Assembly: GCA_030386875.1 (NCBI GenBank)
Contig: JASJYW010000026.1
Coordinates: 10,248,246-10,312,245, forward strand
Length of the DNA stretch: 64,000 bases
Source of the DNA: Morinoia aosen
Taxonomy: Eukaryota; Arthropoda; Malacostraca; Amphipoda; Talitridae
Direction: 5' to 3'
Of this stretch, positions 23,563 through 36,310 are shown piece by piece. The translations under genes and the position numbers were made by a program. The notes under the pieces are model-generated. The model was not told the DNA's origin and did no database searches. It saw only the letters and a list, made by a program, of their open reading frames with translations. How positions within the stretch are numbered: position 1 is the first letter of the stretch; each line of letters begins with the position of its first letter.

Positions 23563-25580
23563 GGCGACATAGGCGGAAAGTGCATATATAGCCGATTCCA
23601 CGGTCGACAGAGCTAAAATACGTGTTTTGGGCCATTCCTAGGCCGAATGCGGTGAAAATTACGTCGTTTGCTGTTTCCCGTGGCGACATAGGCGGAAAGT
23701 GCATATTTAGCAGTTTCCACGGTCGACAGGGTTAAAATGCGTGTTTTGGGCCATTCCTAGGCCGAATGCGGTGAAAATCACGTCGTTTGCTGTTTCCCGT
23801 GGCGACATAGGCGGAAAGTGCATATTTAGCCGATTCCACGGTCGACAGGGCTAAAATGCGTGTTTTTGGCCATTCCTAGACGAATGCGGTGGAAATCACG
23901 TCGTTTGCTGTTTCCCGTGGTGACATAGGCGGAAAGTGCATATTTAGCCGTTTCCACGGTCGACAGAGCTAAAATGCGTGTTTTGGGCCATTCCTAGGCC
24001 GAATGCGGTGAAAATCACGTCGTTTGCTGTTTCCCGTGGCGACATAGGCGGAAAGTGCATATTTAGCCGATTCCACGGTCGACAGGGCTAAAATGCATGT
24101 TTTTGGCCATTCTTAGGCCGAATGCGGTGAAAATCACGTCGTTTGCTGTTTCCCGTGGCGACATAGGCGGAAAGTGCATATTTCCGATTCCACGGTCGAC
24201 AGGGCTAAAATGCGTGTTTTTGGCCATTCCTAGGCCGAATGCTGTGAAAATCACGTCGTTTGCTGTTTCCCGTGGCGACATAGGCGGAAAGTGCATATTT
24301 AGCCGATTCCACGGTCGACACAGCTAAAATGCGTGTTTTGGGCCATTCCTAGGCCGAATGCGGTGAAAATCACGTCGTTTGCTGTTTCCCGTGGCGACAT
24401 AGGCGGAAAGTGCATATTTAGCCGTTTCCACAGTCGACAGAGCTAAAATGCGTGTTTTGGGCCATTCCTAGGCCGAATGCGGTCAAATTCACGTCGTTTG
24501 CTGTTTCCCGTGGCGACATAGGCGGAAAGTGCATATTTAGCCGATTCCACGGTCGACAGAGCTAAAATGCGTGTTTTGGGCCATTCCTAGGCCGAATGCG
24601 GCGAAAATCACGTCGTTTGCTGTTTCCCGTTGCGACATAGGCGGAAAGTGCATATTTAGCCGATTCCACGGTCGACAGGGCTAAAATGCGTGTTTTTGGC
24701 CATTCCTAGGCCGAATGCGGTGAAAATCACGTCGTTTGCTGTTTCCCGTGGCGACATAGGCGGTAAGTGCATATTTAGCCGATTCCACGGTCGACCGAGC
24801 TAAAATGCGTGTTATGGGCGATTCCTAGGCCGAATGCGGTGAAAATCACGTCGTTTGCTGTTTGCCGGGGCGACATAGGAGGAAAGTGCATATTTAGCTG
24901 ATTCCACGGTCGACAGAGCTAAAATGGGTGTTTTGGGCCATTCCTAGGCCGAATGCAGTGAAAATCACGTCGTTTGCTGTTTCCCGTGGCGACATAGGCG
25001 GAAAGTGCATATTTAGCCGTTTCCACGGTCGACAGAGCTAAAATGCGTGTTTTGGGCCATTCCTAGGCCGAATGCGGTGAAAATCGCGTCGTTTGCTGTT
25101 TCCCGTGGCGACATAGGCGGCAAGTGCATATTTAGCCGATTCCACGGTCGACAGAGCTAAAATGCGTGTTTTGGGCCATTCCTAGGCCGAATGCGGTGAA
25201 AATCACGTCGTTTGCTGTTTCCCGTGGCGACATAGGCGGAAAGTGCATATATAGCCGATTCCACGGTCGACAGAGCTAAAATACGTGTTTTGGGCCATTC
25301 CTAGGCCGAATGCGGTGAAAATTACGTCGTTTGCTGTTTCCCGTGGCGACATAGGCGGAAAGTGCATATTTAGCCGTTTCCACGGTCGACAGGGATAAAT
25401 GCGTGTTTTGGGCCATTCCTAGGCCGAATGCGGTGAAAATCACGTCGTTTGCTGTTTCCCGTGGCGACATAGGCGGAAAGTGCATATTTAGCCGATTCCA
25501 CGGTCGACAGGGCTAAAATGCGTGTTTTTGGCCATTCCTAGACGAATGCGGTGGAAATCACGTCGTTTGCTGTTTCCCGT
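23563..25580 (+). repeat. 2,018-bp tandem duplication, copy 2
   Basis: Second copy of the 17-monomer block at 21545. It diverges near 25580, where the sequence continues like the monomer at about 21900 (GGTGACATAGG), as expected for unequal exchange between similar monomers. Confidence 0.88.
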
Positions 25581-26021
25581 GGTGACATAGGCGGAAAGTG
25601 CATATTTAGCCGTTTCCACGGTCGACAGAGCTAAAATGCGTGTTTTGGGCCATTCCTAGGCCGAATGCGGTGAAAATCACGTCGTTTGCTGTTTCCCGTG
25701 CCGACATAGGCGGAAAGTGCATATGTAGCCGATTCCACGGTCGACAGGGCTAAAATGCGTGTTTTTGGCCATTCTTAGGCCGAATGCGGTGAAAATCACG
25801 TCGTTCGCTGTTTCCCGTGGCGACATAGGCGGAAAGTGCATATTTAGCCGATTCCACGGTCGACAGGGCTAAAATGCGTGTTTTTGGCCATTCCTAGGCC
25901 GAATGCTGTGAAAATCACGTCGTTTGCTGTTTCCCGTGGCGACATAGGCGGAAAGTGCATATTTAGCCGATTCAACGGTCGACAGAGCGAAAATGCGTGT
26001 TTTGGGCCATTCCTAGGCCGA

Positions 26022-26521
26022 NNNNNNNNNNNNNNNNNNNNNNNNNNNNNNNNNNNNNNNNNNNNNNNNNNNNNNNNNNNNNNNNNNNNNNNNNNNNNNN
26101 NNNNNNNNNNNNNNNNNNNNNNNNNNNNNNNNNNNNNNNNNNNNNNNNNNNNNNNNNNNNNNNNNNNNNNNNNNNNNNNNNNNNNNNNNNNNNNNNNNNN
26201 NNNNNNNNNNNNNNNNNNNNNNNNNNNNNNNNNNNNNNNNNNNNNNNNNNNNNNNNNNNNNNNNNNNNNNNNNNNNNNNNNNNNNNNNNNNNNNNNNNNN
26301 NNNNNNNNNNNNNNNNNNNNNNNNNNNNNNNNNNNNNNNNNNNNNNNNNNNNNNNNNNNNNNNNNNNNNNNNNNNNNNNNNNNNNNNNNNNNNNNNNNNN
26401 NNNNNNNNNNNNNNNNNNNNNNNNNNNNNNNNNNNNNNNNNNNNNNNNNNNNNNNNNNNNNNNNNNNNNNNNNNNNNNNNNNNNNNNNNNNNNNNNNNNN
26501 NNNNNNNNNNNNNNNNNNNNN
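26022..26521. other. assembly gap of 500 N
   Basis: Exactly 500 N inside the satellite, so the size is probably arbitrary. Open frames spanning the N run are artefacts. Confidence 0.98.
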
Positions 26522-28214
26522 GAGCTGAAATGCGTGTTTTGGGCCATTCTTAAACCGAACGCGGTGAAAATCACGTCGTTTGCTGTTTCCCGTGGCGACA
26601 TAGGCGGAAAGTGCATATTTAGCCGTTTACACGGTCGACAGAGCTAAAATGCGTGTTTTGTGCCATTCCTAGGCCGAATGCGGTGAAAATCACGTCGTTT
26701 GCGGTTTCCCGTGGCGACATAGGCGGAAAGTGCATATGTAGCCGTTTCCACGGTCGGCAGAGCTAAAATGCGTGTTTTGGGCCATTCCTAGGCCGAATGC
26801 GGTGAAAATCACGTCGTTTGCTGTTTCCCGTGGCGACATAGGCGGAAAGTGCATATTTAGCCGATTCCAAGGTCGACAGGGCTAAAATGCGTGTTTTTGG
26901 CCATTCCTAGGCCGAATGCGGTGAAAATCACGTCGTTTGCTGTTTCCCGTGGCGACATAGGCGGAAAGTGCATATTTAGCCGATTCCACGGTCGACAGAG
27001 CTAAAATGCGTGTTTTGGGCCATTCCTAGGCCGAATGCGGTGAAAATCACGTCGTTTGCTGTTTCCCGTGGCGACATAGGCGGAAAGTGCATATTTAGCC
27101 GATTCCACGGTCGACAGAGCTAAAATGCGTGTTTTGGGCCATTCCTAGGCCGAATGCGGTGAAAATTACGTCGTTTGCTGTTTCCCGTGGCGACATAGGC
27201 GGAAAGTGCATATTTAGCCGTTTCCACGGTCGACAGAGCAAAAATGCGTGTTTTGGGCCATTCCTAGGCCGAATGCGGTGAAAATCACGTCGTTTGCTGT
27301 TTCCCGTGGCGACATTGGCGGAAAGTGCATATTTAGCCGATTCCACGGTCGACAGAGCTAAAATGCGCGTTTTGGGTCATTCCTAGGCCGAATGCGGTGA
27401 AAATCACGTCGTTCGCTGTTTCCCGTGGCGACATAGGCGGAAAGTGTATATTTAGCCGATTCCACGGTCGACAGGGCTAAAATGCGTGTTTTAGGCCATT
27501 CCTAGGCCCAATGCGGTGAAAATCACGTCGTTTGCTGTTTCCCGTGACGACATAGGCGGAAAGTGCATATATAGCCGATTCCACGGTCGACAGAGCTAAA
27601 ATGCGTGTTTTGGGCCATTCCTAGGCCGAATGCGGTGAAAATCACGTCGTTTGCTGTTTCCCGTGGCGACGTAGGCGGAAAGTGCATATTTAGCCGTTTC
27701 CACGGTCGACAGAGCTAAAATGCGTGTTTTATGCCATTCCTAGGCCGAATGCGGTGAAAATCACGTCGTTTGCTGTTTCCCGTGGCGACATAGGCGGAAA
27801 GTGCATATTTAGCCGTTTCCACGGTCGACAGAGCTGAAATGCGGTGTTTTGTGTCATTCCTAGGCCGAATGCGGTGAAAATCACGTCGTTTGCTGTTTCC
27901 CGTGGCGACATAGGCGGAAAGTGCATATGCAGCCGATTCCACGGCCGACAGAGCTAAAATGCGTGTTTTGGGCCATTCCTAGGCCGAATGCGGTGAAAAT
28001 TACGTCGTTTGCTGTTTCCCGTGGCGACATAGGCGGAAAGTGCATATTTAGCCGATTCCACGGTCGACAGAGCTAAAATGCGTGTTTTGGGCCATTTCTA
28101 GGCCGAATGCGGTGAAAATCACGTCGTTTGCTGTTTCCCGTGGCGACATAGGCGAAAAGTGCATATTTAGCCGATTCCACGGTCGACAGGGCTAAAATGC
28201 GTGTTTTTGGCCAT
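26522..28214 (+). repeat. 1.69-kb block shared with 51157-52849
   Basis: Same order of private variants in both: CATTCTTAAACCGAACGCGG, GTTTGCGGTTTCCC, GCATATGTAGCC, GTCGGCAGAGC, GCGACATTGGCGG, GTGCATATGCAGCC. The offset is about 24,635 bp throughout with a few one-base indels. This copy starts at the right edge of the first N gap; its partner ends at the left edge of the second. Confidence 0.85.
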
Positions 28215-31200
28215 TCCTAGGCCGAATGCGGTGAAAATCACATCGTTTGCTGTTTCCCGTGGCGACATAGGCGGAAAGTGCATATTTACCCGTTTCCACG
28301 GTCGACAGAGCTAAAATGCGTGTTTTGGGCCATTCCTAGGCCGAATGCGGTGAAAATCACGTCGTTTGCTGTTTCCCGTGGCGAAATAGGCGGAAAGTGC
28401 ATATTTAGCCGTTTCCACGGTCGACAGAGCTAAAATGCGTGTTTTGGGCCATTCCTAGGACGAATGCGGTGAAAATCACGTCGTTTGCTGTTTCCCGTGA
28501 CGACATAGGCGGAAAGTGCATATTTAGCCGTTTCCACGGTCGACAGGGCTAAAATGCGTGGTTTGGGCCATTCCTAGGCCGAATGCGGTAGAAATCACGT
28601 CGTTTGCTGTTTCCCGTGGCGACATAGGGGGGAAAGTGCATATTTAGCCGATTCCACGGTCGACAGGGCTAAAATGCGTGTTTTTGGCCATTCCTAGGCC
28701 GAATGCGGTGAAAATAACGTCGTTTGCTGTTTCCCGTGGCGACATAGGCGGAAAGTGCATATTTAGCCGATTCCACGGTCGACAGGGCTAAAATGCGTGT
28801 TTTAGGCCATTCCTAGGCCGAATGCGGTGAAAATCACGTCGTTTGCTGTTTCCCGTGGCGACATAGGCGGAAAGTGCATATATAGCCGATTCCACGGTCG
28901 ACAGAGCTAAAATGCGTGTTTTGGGCCATTCCTAGGCCGAATGCGGTGAAAATCACGTCGTTTGCTGTTTCCCGTGGCGACATAGGCGGAAAGTGCATAT
29001 CGAGCCGTTTCCACGGTCGACAGAGCTAAAATGCGTGTTTTGGGCCATTCCTAGGCCGAATGCGGTGAAAATCACGTCGCTTGCTGTTTCCCGTGGCGAC
29101 ATAGGCGGAAAGTGCATATTTAGCCGTTTCCACGGTCGACAGAGCTGAAATGCGTGTTTTGTGCCATTCCTAGGCCGAATGCGGTGAAAATCACGTCGTT
29201 TGCTGTTTCCCGTGGCGACATAGGCGGAAAGTGCATATTTAGCCGATTCCACGGTCGACAGAGCTAAAATGCGTGTTTTGGGCCATTCCTAGGCCGAATG
29301 CGGTGAAAATCACGTCGTTTGCTGTTTCCCGTGGCGACATAGGCGGAAAGTGCATATTTAGCCGATTCCACGGTCGACAGGGCTAAAATGCGTGTTTTTG
29401 GCCATTCCTAGGCCGAATGCGGTGAAAATCACATCGTTTGCTGTTTCCCGTGGCGACATAGGCGGAAAGTGCATATTTAGCCGTTTCCACGGTCGACAGA
29501 GCTAAAATGCGTGTTTTGGGCCATTCCTAGGCCGAATGCGGTGAAAATCACGTCGTTTGCTGTTTCCCGTGGCAAAATAGGCGGAAAGTGCATATTTAGC
29601 CGTTTCCACGGTCGACAGAGCTAAAATGCGTGTTTTGGGCCATTCCTAGGCCGAATACGGTGAAAATCACGTCGTTTGCTGTTTCCCGTGACGACATAGG
29701 CGGAAAGTGCATATTTAGCCGTTTCCACGGTCGACAGGGCTAAAATGCGTGTTTTGGGCCATTCCTAGGCCGAATGCGGTAGAAATCACGTCGTTTGCTG
29801 TTTCCCGTGGTGACATAGGGGGAAAGTGCATATTTAGCCGATTCCACGGTCGACAGGGCTAAAATGCGTGTTTTGGGCCATTCTTAGGCCGAATGCGGTG
29901 AAAATCACGTCGTTTGCTGTTTCCCGTGGCGACATAGGCGGAAAGTGCATATTTAGCCGATTCCACGGTCGACAGGGCTAAAATGCGTGTTTTCGGCCAT
30001 TCCTAGGCCGAATGCGGTGAAAATCACGTCGTTTGCTGTTTCCCGTGGCGACATAGGCGGAAAGTGCATATTTAGCCGATTCCACGGTCGACAAAGCTAA
30101 AATGCGTGTTTTGGGCCATTCCTAGGCCGAATGCGGTGAAAATCACGTCGTTTGCTGTTTCCCGTGGCGACATAGGCGGAAAGTGCATATTTAGCCGATT
30201 CCACGGTCAACAGAGTAAAAATGCGTGTTTTGGGCCATTCCTAGGCCGAATGAGGTGAAAATCAGGTCGTTTGCTGTTTAACGTGGCGACATAGGCGGAA
30301 AGTGCATATTTAGCCGTTTTCACGTCGACAGGGCTAAAATGCGTGTTTTGGGCCATTCCTAGGCCGAATGCGGTGAAAATCACGTCGTTTGCTGTTTCCC
30401 GTGGCGACATAGGCGGAAAGTGCATATTTAGCCGATTCCACGGTCGACAGAGCTAAAATGCGTGTTTTGGGCCATTCCTAGGCCGAATGCGGTGAAAATC
30501 ACGTCGTTTGCTGTTTCCCGTGGCGACATAGGCGGAAAGTGCATATTTAGCCGTTTCCACGGTCGACAGAGCTAAAATGCGTGTTTTGGGCCATTCCTAG
30601 GCCGAATGCGGTGAAAATCACGTCGTTTGCTGTTTCCCAAGGGGACATAGGCAGAAAGTGCATATTTAGCCGATTCCACGGTCGACAGAGCTAGAATGCG
30701 TGTTTTGGGCCATTCCTTGGCCGAATGCGGTGAAAATCACGTCGTTTGCTGTTTCCCGTGGCGAATAGGCGGAAAGTGCATATTTTGCCGATTCCACGGT
30801 CGACAGAGCTAAAATGCGTGTTTTGGGCCATCCCTAGGCCGAATGCGGTGAAAATCACGTCGTTTGCTGTTTCCCGTGGCGACATAGGCGGAAATTGCAT
30901 ATTTAGCCGTTTACACGGTCGACAGAGCTAGAATGCGTGTTTTGGGCCATTCCTAGGCCGAATGCGGTGAAATCACGTCGTTTGCTGTTTCCCGTGACGA
31001 CATAGGCGAAAAGTGCATATTTAGCCGATTCCACGGTCGACACGGCTAAAATGCGTGTTTTTGGCCATTCCTAGGCCGAATGCGGTGAAAATCACGTCGT
31101 TTGCTGTTTCCCGTGGCGACATAGGCGGAAAGTGCATATTTAGCCGTTTCCACGGTCGACAGAGCTAAAATGCGTGTTTTGGGCCATTCCTAGGCCGAAT

Positions 31201-32583
31201 GCGGTGAAAATCACGTCGTTTGCTGTTTCCCGTGGCGACATAGGCGGAAAGTGCATATTTAGCCGTTTCCACGGTCGGCAGAGCTAAAATGCGTGGTTTT
31301 GGGCCATTCCTAGGCCGAATGCGGTGAAAATCACGTCGTTTGCTGTTTCCCGTGGCGACATAGGCGGGAAAGTGCATATTTAGCCGATTCCACGGTCGAC
31401 AGGGCAAAAATGCGTGTATTTGGTCATTCCTAGGCCGAATGCGGTGAAAATCACGTCGTTTGCTGTTTCCCGTGGCGACATAGGCGGAAAGTGCATATTT
31501 AGCCGATTCCACGGTCGACAGAGCTAAAATGCGTGTTTTGGCCATTCCTAGGCCGAATCCGGTGAAAATCACGTCGTTTACTGTTTCCCGTGGCGACATA
31601 GGCGGAAAGTGCATATTTAGATGATTCCACGGTCGACAGAGCTAAAATGCGTGTTTTGGGCCATTCCTAGGCCGAATGCGGTGAAAATCACGTCGTTTGC
31701 TGTTTCCCGTGGCGACATAGGCGGAAAGTGCATATTTAGCCGATTCCACGGTCGACAGGGCTAAAATGCGTGTTTTTGGCCATTCCTAGGCCGAATGCGG
31801 TGAAAATCACATCGTTTGCTGTTTCCCTTGGCGACATAGGCGGAAAGTGCATATTTAGCCGTTTCCACGGTCGACAGAGCTAAAATGCGTGTTTTGGGCC
31901 ATTCCTAGGCCGAATGCGGTGAAAATCACGTCGTTTGCTGTTTCCCGTGGCGAAATAGGCGGAAAGTGCATATTTAGCCGTTTCCACGGTCGAAAGAGCT
32001 AAAATGCGTGTTTTGGGCCATTCCTAGGCCGAATGCGGTGAAAATCACGTCGTTTGCTGTTTCCCGTGGCGACATAGGCGGAAAGTGCATATTTAGCCGT
32101 TTCCACGGTCGACAGGGCTAAAATGCGTGTTTTGGGCCATTCCTAGGCCGAATGCGGTAGAAATCACGTCGTTTGCAGTTTCCCGTGGCGACATAGGGGG
32201 AAAGTGCATATTTAGCCGATTCCACGGTCGACAGAGCTAAAATGCGTGTTTTGGGCCATTCCTAGGCCGAATGCGGTGAAAATCACGTCGTTTGCTGTTT
32301 CCCGTGGCGACATAGGCGGAAACTGCATATTTAGCCGATTCCACGGTCGACAGGGCTAAAATGCGTGTTTTTGGCCATTCCTAGGCCGAATGCGGTGAAA
32401 ATCACGTCGTTTGCTGTTTCCCGTGGCGACATAGGCGGAAAGTGCATATTTAGCCGATTCCACGGTCGACAGAGCTAAAATGCGTGTTTTGGGCCATTCC
32501 TAGGCCGAATGCGGTGAAAATCACGTCGTTTGCTGTTTCCCGTGGCGACATAGGCGGAAAGTGCATATTTAGCCGATTCCACG

Positions 32584-34249
32584 GTCAACAGAGTGAAAAT
32601 GCGTGTTTTGGGCCATTCCTAGGCCGAATTAGGTGAAAATCACGTCGTTTGCTGTTTAACGTGGCGACATAGGCGGAAAGTGCATATTTAGCCGTTTCCA
32701 CGGTCGACAGGGCTAAAATGCGTGTTTTGGGCCATTCCTAGGCCGAATGCGGTGAAAATCCCGTCGTTCGCTGTTTCCCGTGGCGACATAGGCGGGAAGT
32801 GCATATTTAGCCGATTCCACGGTCGACAGAGCTAAAATGCGTGTTTTGGGCCATTCCTAGGCCGAATGCGGTGAAAATCATGTCGTTTGCTGTTTCTCGT
32901 GGCGACATAGGCGGAAAGTGCATATTTAGCCGTTTCCACGGTCGACAGAGCTAAAATGCGTGTTTTGGGCCATTCCTAGGCCGAATGCGGTGAAAATCAC
33001 GTCGTTTGCTGTTTCCCGTGGCGACATAGGGGGAAAGTGCATATTTAGCCGATTCCACGGTCGACGGAGCTAAAATGCGTGTTTTGGGCCATTCCTAGGC
33101 CGAATGCGGTGAAAATCACGTCGTTTGCTGTTTCCCGTGGCGACATAGGCGGAAAGTGCATATTTAGCCGATTCCATGGTCGACAGGGCTAAAATGCGTG
33201 TTTTTGGCCATTCCTAGGCCGAATGCTGTGAAAATCACGTCGTTTGCTGTTTCCCGTGGCGACATAGGCGGAAAGTGCATATTTAGCCGATTCCACGGTC
33301 GACAGGGCTAAAATGCGTGTTTTTGTCCATTCCTAGGCCGAATGCGGTGAAAATCACGTCGTTTGCTGTTTCCCGTGGCGACATAGGCGGAAAGTGCATA
33401 TTTAGCCGATTCCACGGTCAACAGAGTGAAAATGCGTGTTTTTGGCCATTCCTAGGCCGAATTAGGTGAAAATCACGTCGTTTGCTGTTTAACGTGGCGA
33501 CATAGGCGGAAAGTGCATATTTAGCCGTTTCCACGGTCGACAGGGCTAAAATGCGTGTTTTGGGCCATTCCTAGGCCGAATGCGGTGAAAATCCCGTCGT
33601 TCGCTGTTTCCCGTGGCGACATAGGCGGAAAGTGCATATTTAGCCGATTCCACGGTCGACAGAGCTAAAATGCGTGTTTTGGGCCATTCCTAGGCCGAAT
33701 GCGGTGAAAATCACGTCGTTTGCTGTTTCCCGTGGCGACATAGGCGGAAAGTGCATATTTAGCCGTTTCCACGGTCGACAGAGCTAAAATGCGTGTTTTG
33801 GGCCATTCCTAGGCCGAATGCGGTGAAAATCACGTCGTTTGCTGTTTCCCGTGGCGACATAGGGGGAAAGTGCATATTTAGCCGATTCCACGGTCGACGG
33901 AGCTAAAATGCGTGTTTTGGGCCATTCCTAGGCCGAATGCGGTGAAAATCACGTCGTTTGCTGTTTCCCGTGGCGACATAGGCGGAAAGTGCATATTTAG
34001 CCGATTCCATGGTCGACAGGGCTAAAATGCGTGTTTTTGGCCATTCCTAGGCCGAATGCTGTGAAAATCACGTCGTTTGCTGTTTCCCGTGGCGACATAG
34101 GCGGAAAGTGCATATTTAGCCGATTCCACGGTCGACAGGGCTAAAATGCGTGTTTTTGGCCATTCCTAGGCCGAATGCGGTAAAAATCACGTCGTTTGCT
34201 GTTTCCCGTGGTGACATAGGCGGAAAGTGCATATTTAGCCGTTTCCACG
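32584..34249 (+). repeat. two tandem copies of an 833-bp (7-monomer) unit
   Basis: GTCAACAGAGTGAAAATG, GAATTAGGTG, GTTTAACGTGG and CCCGTCGTTCGCTG recur in the same order 833 bp apart, from 32584 and from 33417. A related but more diverged monomer occurs near 30205. Confidence 0.8.
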
Positions 34250-35710
34250 GTCGACAGAGCTAAAATGCGTGTTTTGGGCCATTCCTAGGCCGAATGCGGT
34301 GAAAATCACGTCGTTTGCTGTTTCCCGTGGCGACATAGGCGGAAAGTGAATATTTAGCCGATTCCACGGTCGACAGAGCTAAAATGCGTGTTTTGGGCCA
34401 TTCCTAGGCCGAATGCGGTGAAAATCACGTCGTTTGCTGTTTCCCGTGGCGACATAGGCGGAAAGTGCATATTTAGCCGATTCCACGGTCGACAGAGCTA
34501 AAATGCGTGTTTTGGGCCATTCCTAGGCCGAATGCGGTGAAAATCACGTCTTTTGCTGTTTCCCGTGGCGACATAGGCGGGAAGTGCATATTTAGCCGAT
34601 TCCACGGTCGACAGGGCTAAAATGCGTGTTTTTGGCCATTCCTAGGCCGAATGCGGTGAAAATCACGTCGTTTGCTGTTTCCCGTGGCGACATAGGCGGA
34701 AAGTGCATATTTAGCCGATTCCACGGTCGACAGAGCTAAAATGCGTGTTTTGGGCCATTCCTAGGCCGAATGCGGTGAAAATCACGTCGTTTGCTGTTTC
34801 CCGTGGCGAATAGGCGGAAAGTGCATATTTTGCCGATTCCACGGTCGACAGAGCTAAAATGCGTGTTTTGGGCCATTCCTAGGCCGAATGCGGTGAAAAT
34901 CACGTCGTTTGCTGTTTCCCGTGGCGACATAGGCGAAAAGTGCATATTTAGCCGATTCCACGATCGACAGGGCTAAAATGCGTGTTTTTGGCCATTCCTA
35001 GGCCGAATGCGGTGAAAATCACGTCGTTTGCTGTTTCCCGTGGCGACATAGGCGGAAAGTGCATATTTAGCCGTTTCCACGGTCGACAGAGCTAAAATGC
35101 GTGTTTTGGGCCATTCCTAGGCCGAATGCGGTGAAAATCACGTCGTTTGCTGTTTCCCGTGGCGACATAGGCGGAAAGTGCATATTTAGCCGTTTCCACG
35201 GTCGGCAGATCTAAAATGCGTGTTTTGGGCCATTCCTAGGCCGAATGCGGTGAAAATCACGTCGTTTGCTGTTTCCCGTGGCGACATAGGGGGAAAGTGC
35301 ATATTTAGCCGATTCCACGGTCGACAGGGCTAAAATGCGTGTTTTTGGCCATTCCTAGGCCGAATGCGGTGAAAATCACATCGTTTGCTGTTTCCCGTGG
35401 CGACATAGGCGGAAAGAGCATATTTAGCCGATTCCACGGTCTACAGAGCTAAAATGCGTGTTTTGGGCCATTCCTAGGCCGAATGCGGTGAAAATCACGT
35501 CGTTTGCTGTTTCCCGTGGCGACATAGGCGGAAAGTGCATATTTAGCCGATTCCACGGTCGACAGAGCTAAACTGCGTGTTTTGGGCCATTCCTAGGCCG
35601 AATGCGGTGAAAATCACGTCGTTTGCAGTTTCCCGTGGCGACATAGGCGGAAAGTGCATATATAGCAGTTTCCACGGTCGACAGAGCTAAAATGCGTGTT
35701 TTGGGCCATT

Positions 35711-35714
35711 CCTA
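35711..35714. repeat. target-site duplication of element 2, left (CCTA)
   Basis: The satellite reads ...GGGCCATTCCTA before the TG of the LTR and restarts as CCTAGGCCG at 45708. The duplicated four bases are CCTA, one base away from the CTAG used by element 1 in the same monomer site. Confidence 0.92.
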
Positions 35715-36031
35715 TGTGCGCCCGCCAGGCATATAAATAGGATCGGCGAGAGACATCGTGGTTCATTAGAGGTGGTCGGCCGTAGAGGTCGCATTACAAA
35801 CAGAAGCGTCGCTGTCAGTAGCGGAAGCTCGGCTGTCGAGAAAACATCTGTAGAGATCACCGATGCGCTACAGAAGTAACGATATTACCTTCCGATCTAA
35901 AGATTTTCTGTCAATTACGAAGCCTGTGTCAACTCTGAAGTAACAATAAAGAATACTACGTTGCTGCATCTGATTCACTCCCGAACCTCATTCGCGTTTG
36001 GTTACGACCTAATACCGAAAAGGTCGGAACA
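35715..36031 (+). repeat. 5' LTR of element 2
   Basis: 317 bp, TGTGCGCCCG...GTCGGAACA, identical by eye to 45391-45707. It carries TATAAAT at 35732-35738, an initiator-like TTCATTAG near 35763 and AATAAA at 35945-35950. It differs from the LTR of element 1 at many positions while keeping these signals. Confidence 0.96.
35732..35738 (+). promoter_or_regulatory. TATA box of 5' LTR, element 2
   Basis: TATAAAT 18 bases from the LTR start, with a TTCATTAG initiator about 33 bases downstream. Transcription would start near LTR position 51. Confidence 0.65.
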
Positions 36032-36035
36032 TATT

Positions 36036-36055
36036 TGGTGCCCGAGTATGGGGAT
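36036..36055 (+). other. primer binding site, element 2
   Basis: TGGTGCCCGAGTATGGGGAT, four bases (TATT) after the 5' LTR. It is complementary in form to a tRNA 3' end (TGG pairing with CCA). The donor tRNA was not identified. Confidence 0.65.
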
Positions 36056-36269
36056 GCCACATTAAAGATATCCACATTGCCACATTGCCACATTGCCCCA
36101 TTGAAGAAGAAGATATCAAGAATTGATCTTCAGTTCTGCTGATCCGTGATTTTAAAATGTGAGGAGTGCCACCCTGTTTGGAGTAACGTCGCACAGTTAT
36201 CACATTACTTCAGAGCATCGAGAAAAGGAAGAAAGACGTCAGTGCAAAAAATCGAAGTGCTTTCCAAGA

Positions 36270-36310
36270 AACTCTTCGAGAAAGAAACTCTTCGAGAAAG
36301 AAACACTTCG
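36270..36310 (+). repeat. short tandem repeat in leader, element 2
   Basis: Two to three copies of a unit of about 16 bases, CTCTTCGAGAAAGAAA. The same array is present in the element 1 leader near 20920-20970. Confidence 0.7.

Larger units (their letters stand above)
21501..26021 (+). repeat. 119-bp satellite array, segment between element 1 and the first gap
   Basis: About 38 monomers in the same phase and orientation as the left segment, continuing the monomer broken by element 1. It contains a 2,018-bp tandem duplication and many monomers of the GGGCT/TTTTTGG type. A monomer short by about four bases (CATATTTCCGATTCC) occurs at about 22160 and again at about 24178. No gene. It ends in N at 26022. 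Confidence 0.97.
26522..35714 (+). repeat. 119-bp satellite array, central segment
   Basis: About 77 monomers between the first gap and element 2. Its first 1.7 kb (26522-28214) match 51157-52849. Parts of 28800-31630 match 46766-49360. A seven-monomer unit of 833 bp is repeated at 32584 and 33417 (marked by GTCAACAGAGTGAAAATG and GAATTAGGTG). A monomer with a short deletion (GTGGCGAATAGGCGG) is seen near 30761, 34803 and, beyond element 2, near 48488. No gene. Confidence 0.97.

Noticed and set aside
25878-26647. ORFs of about 215 codons across the N gap (also 52704-53429)
   Set aside because: They are open only because N is not read as a stop.
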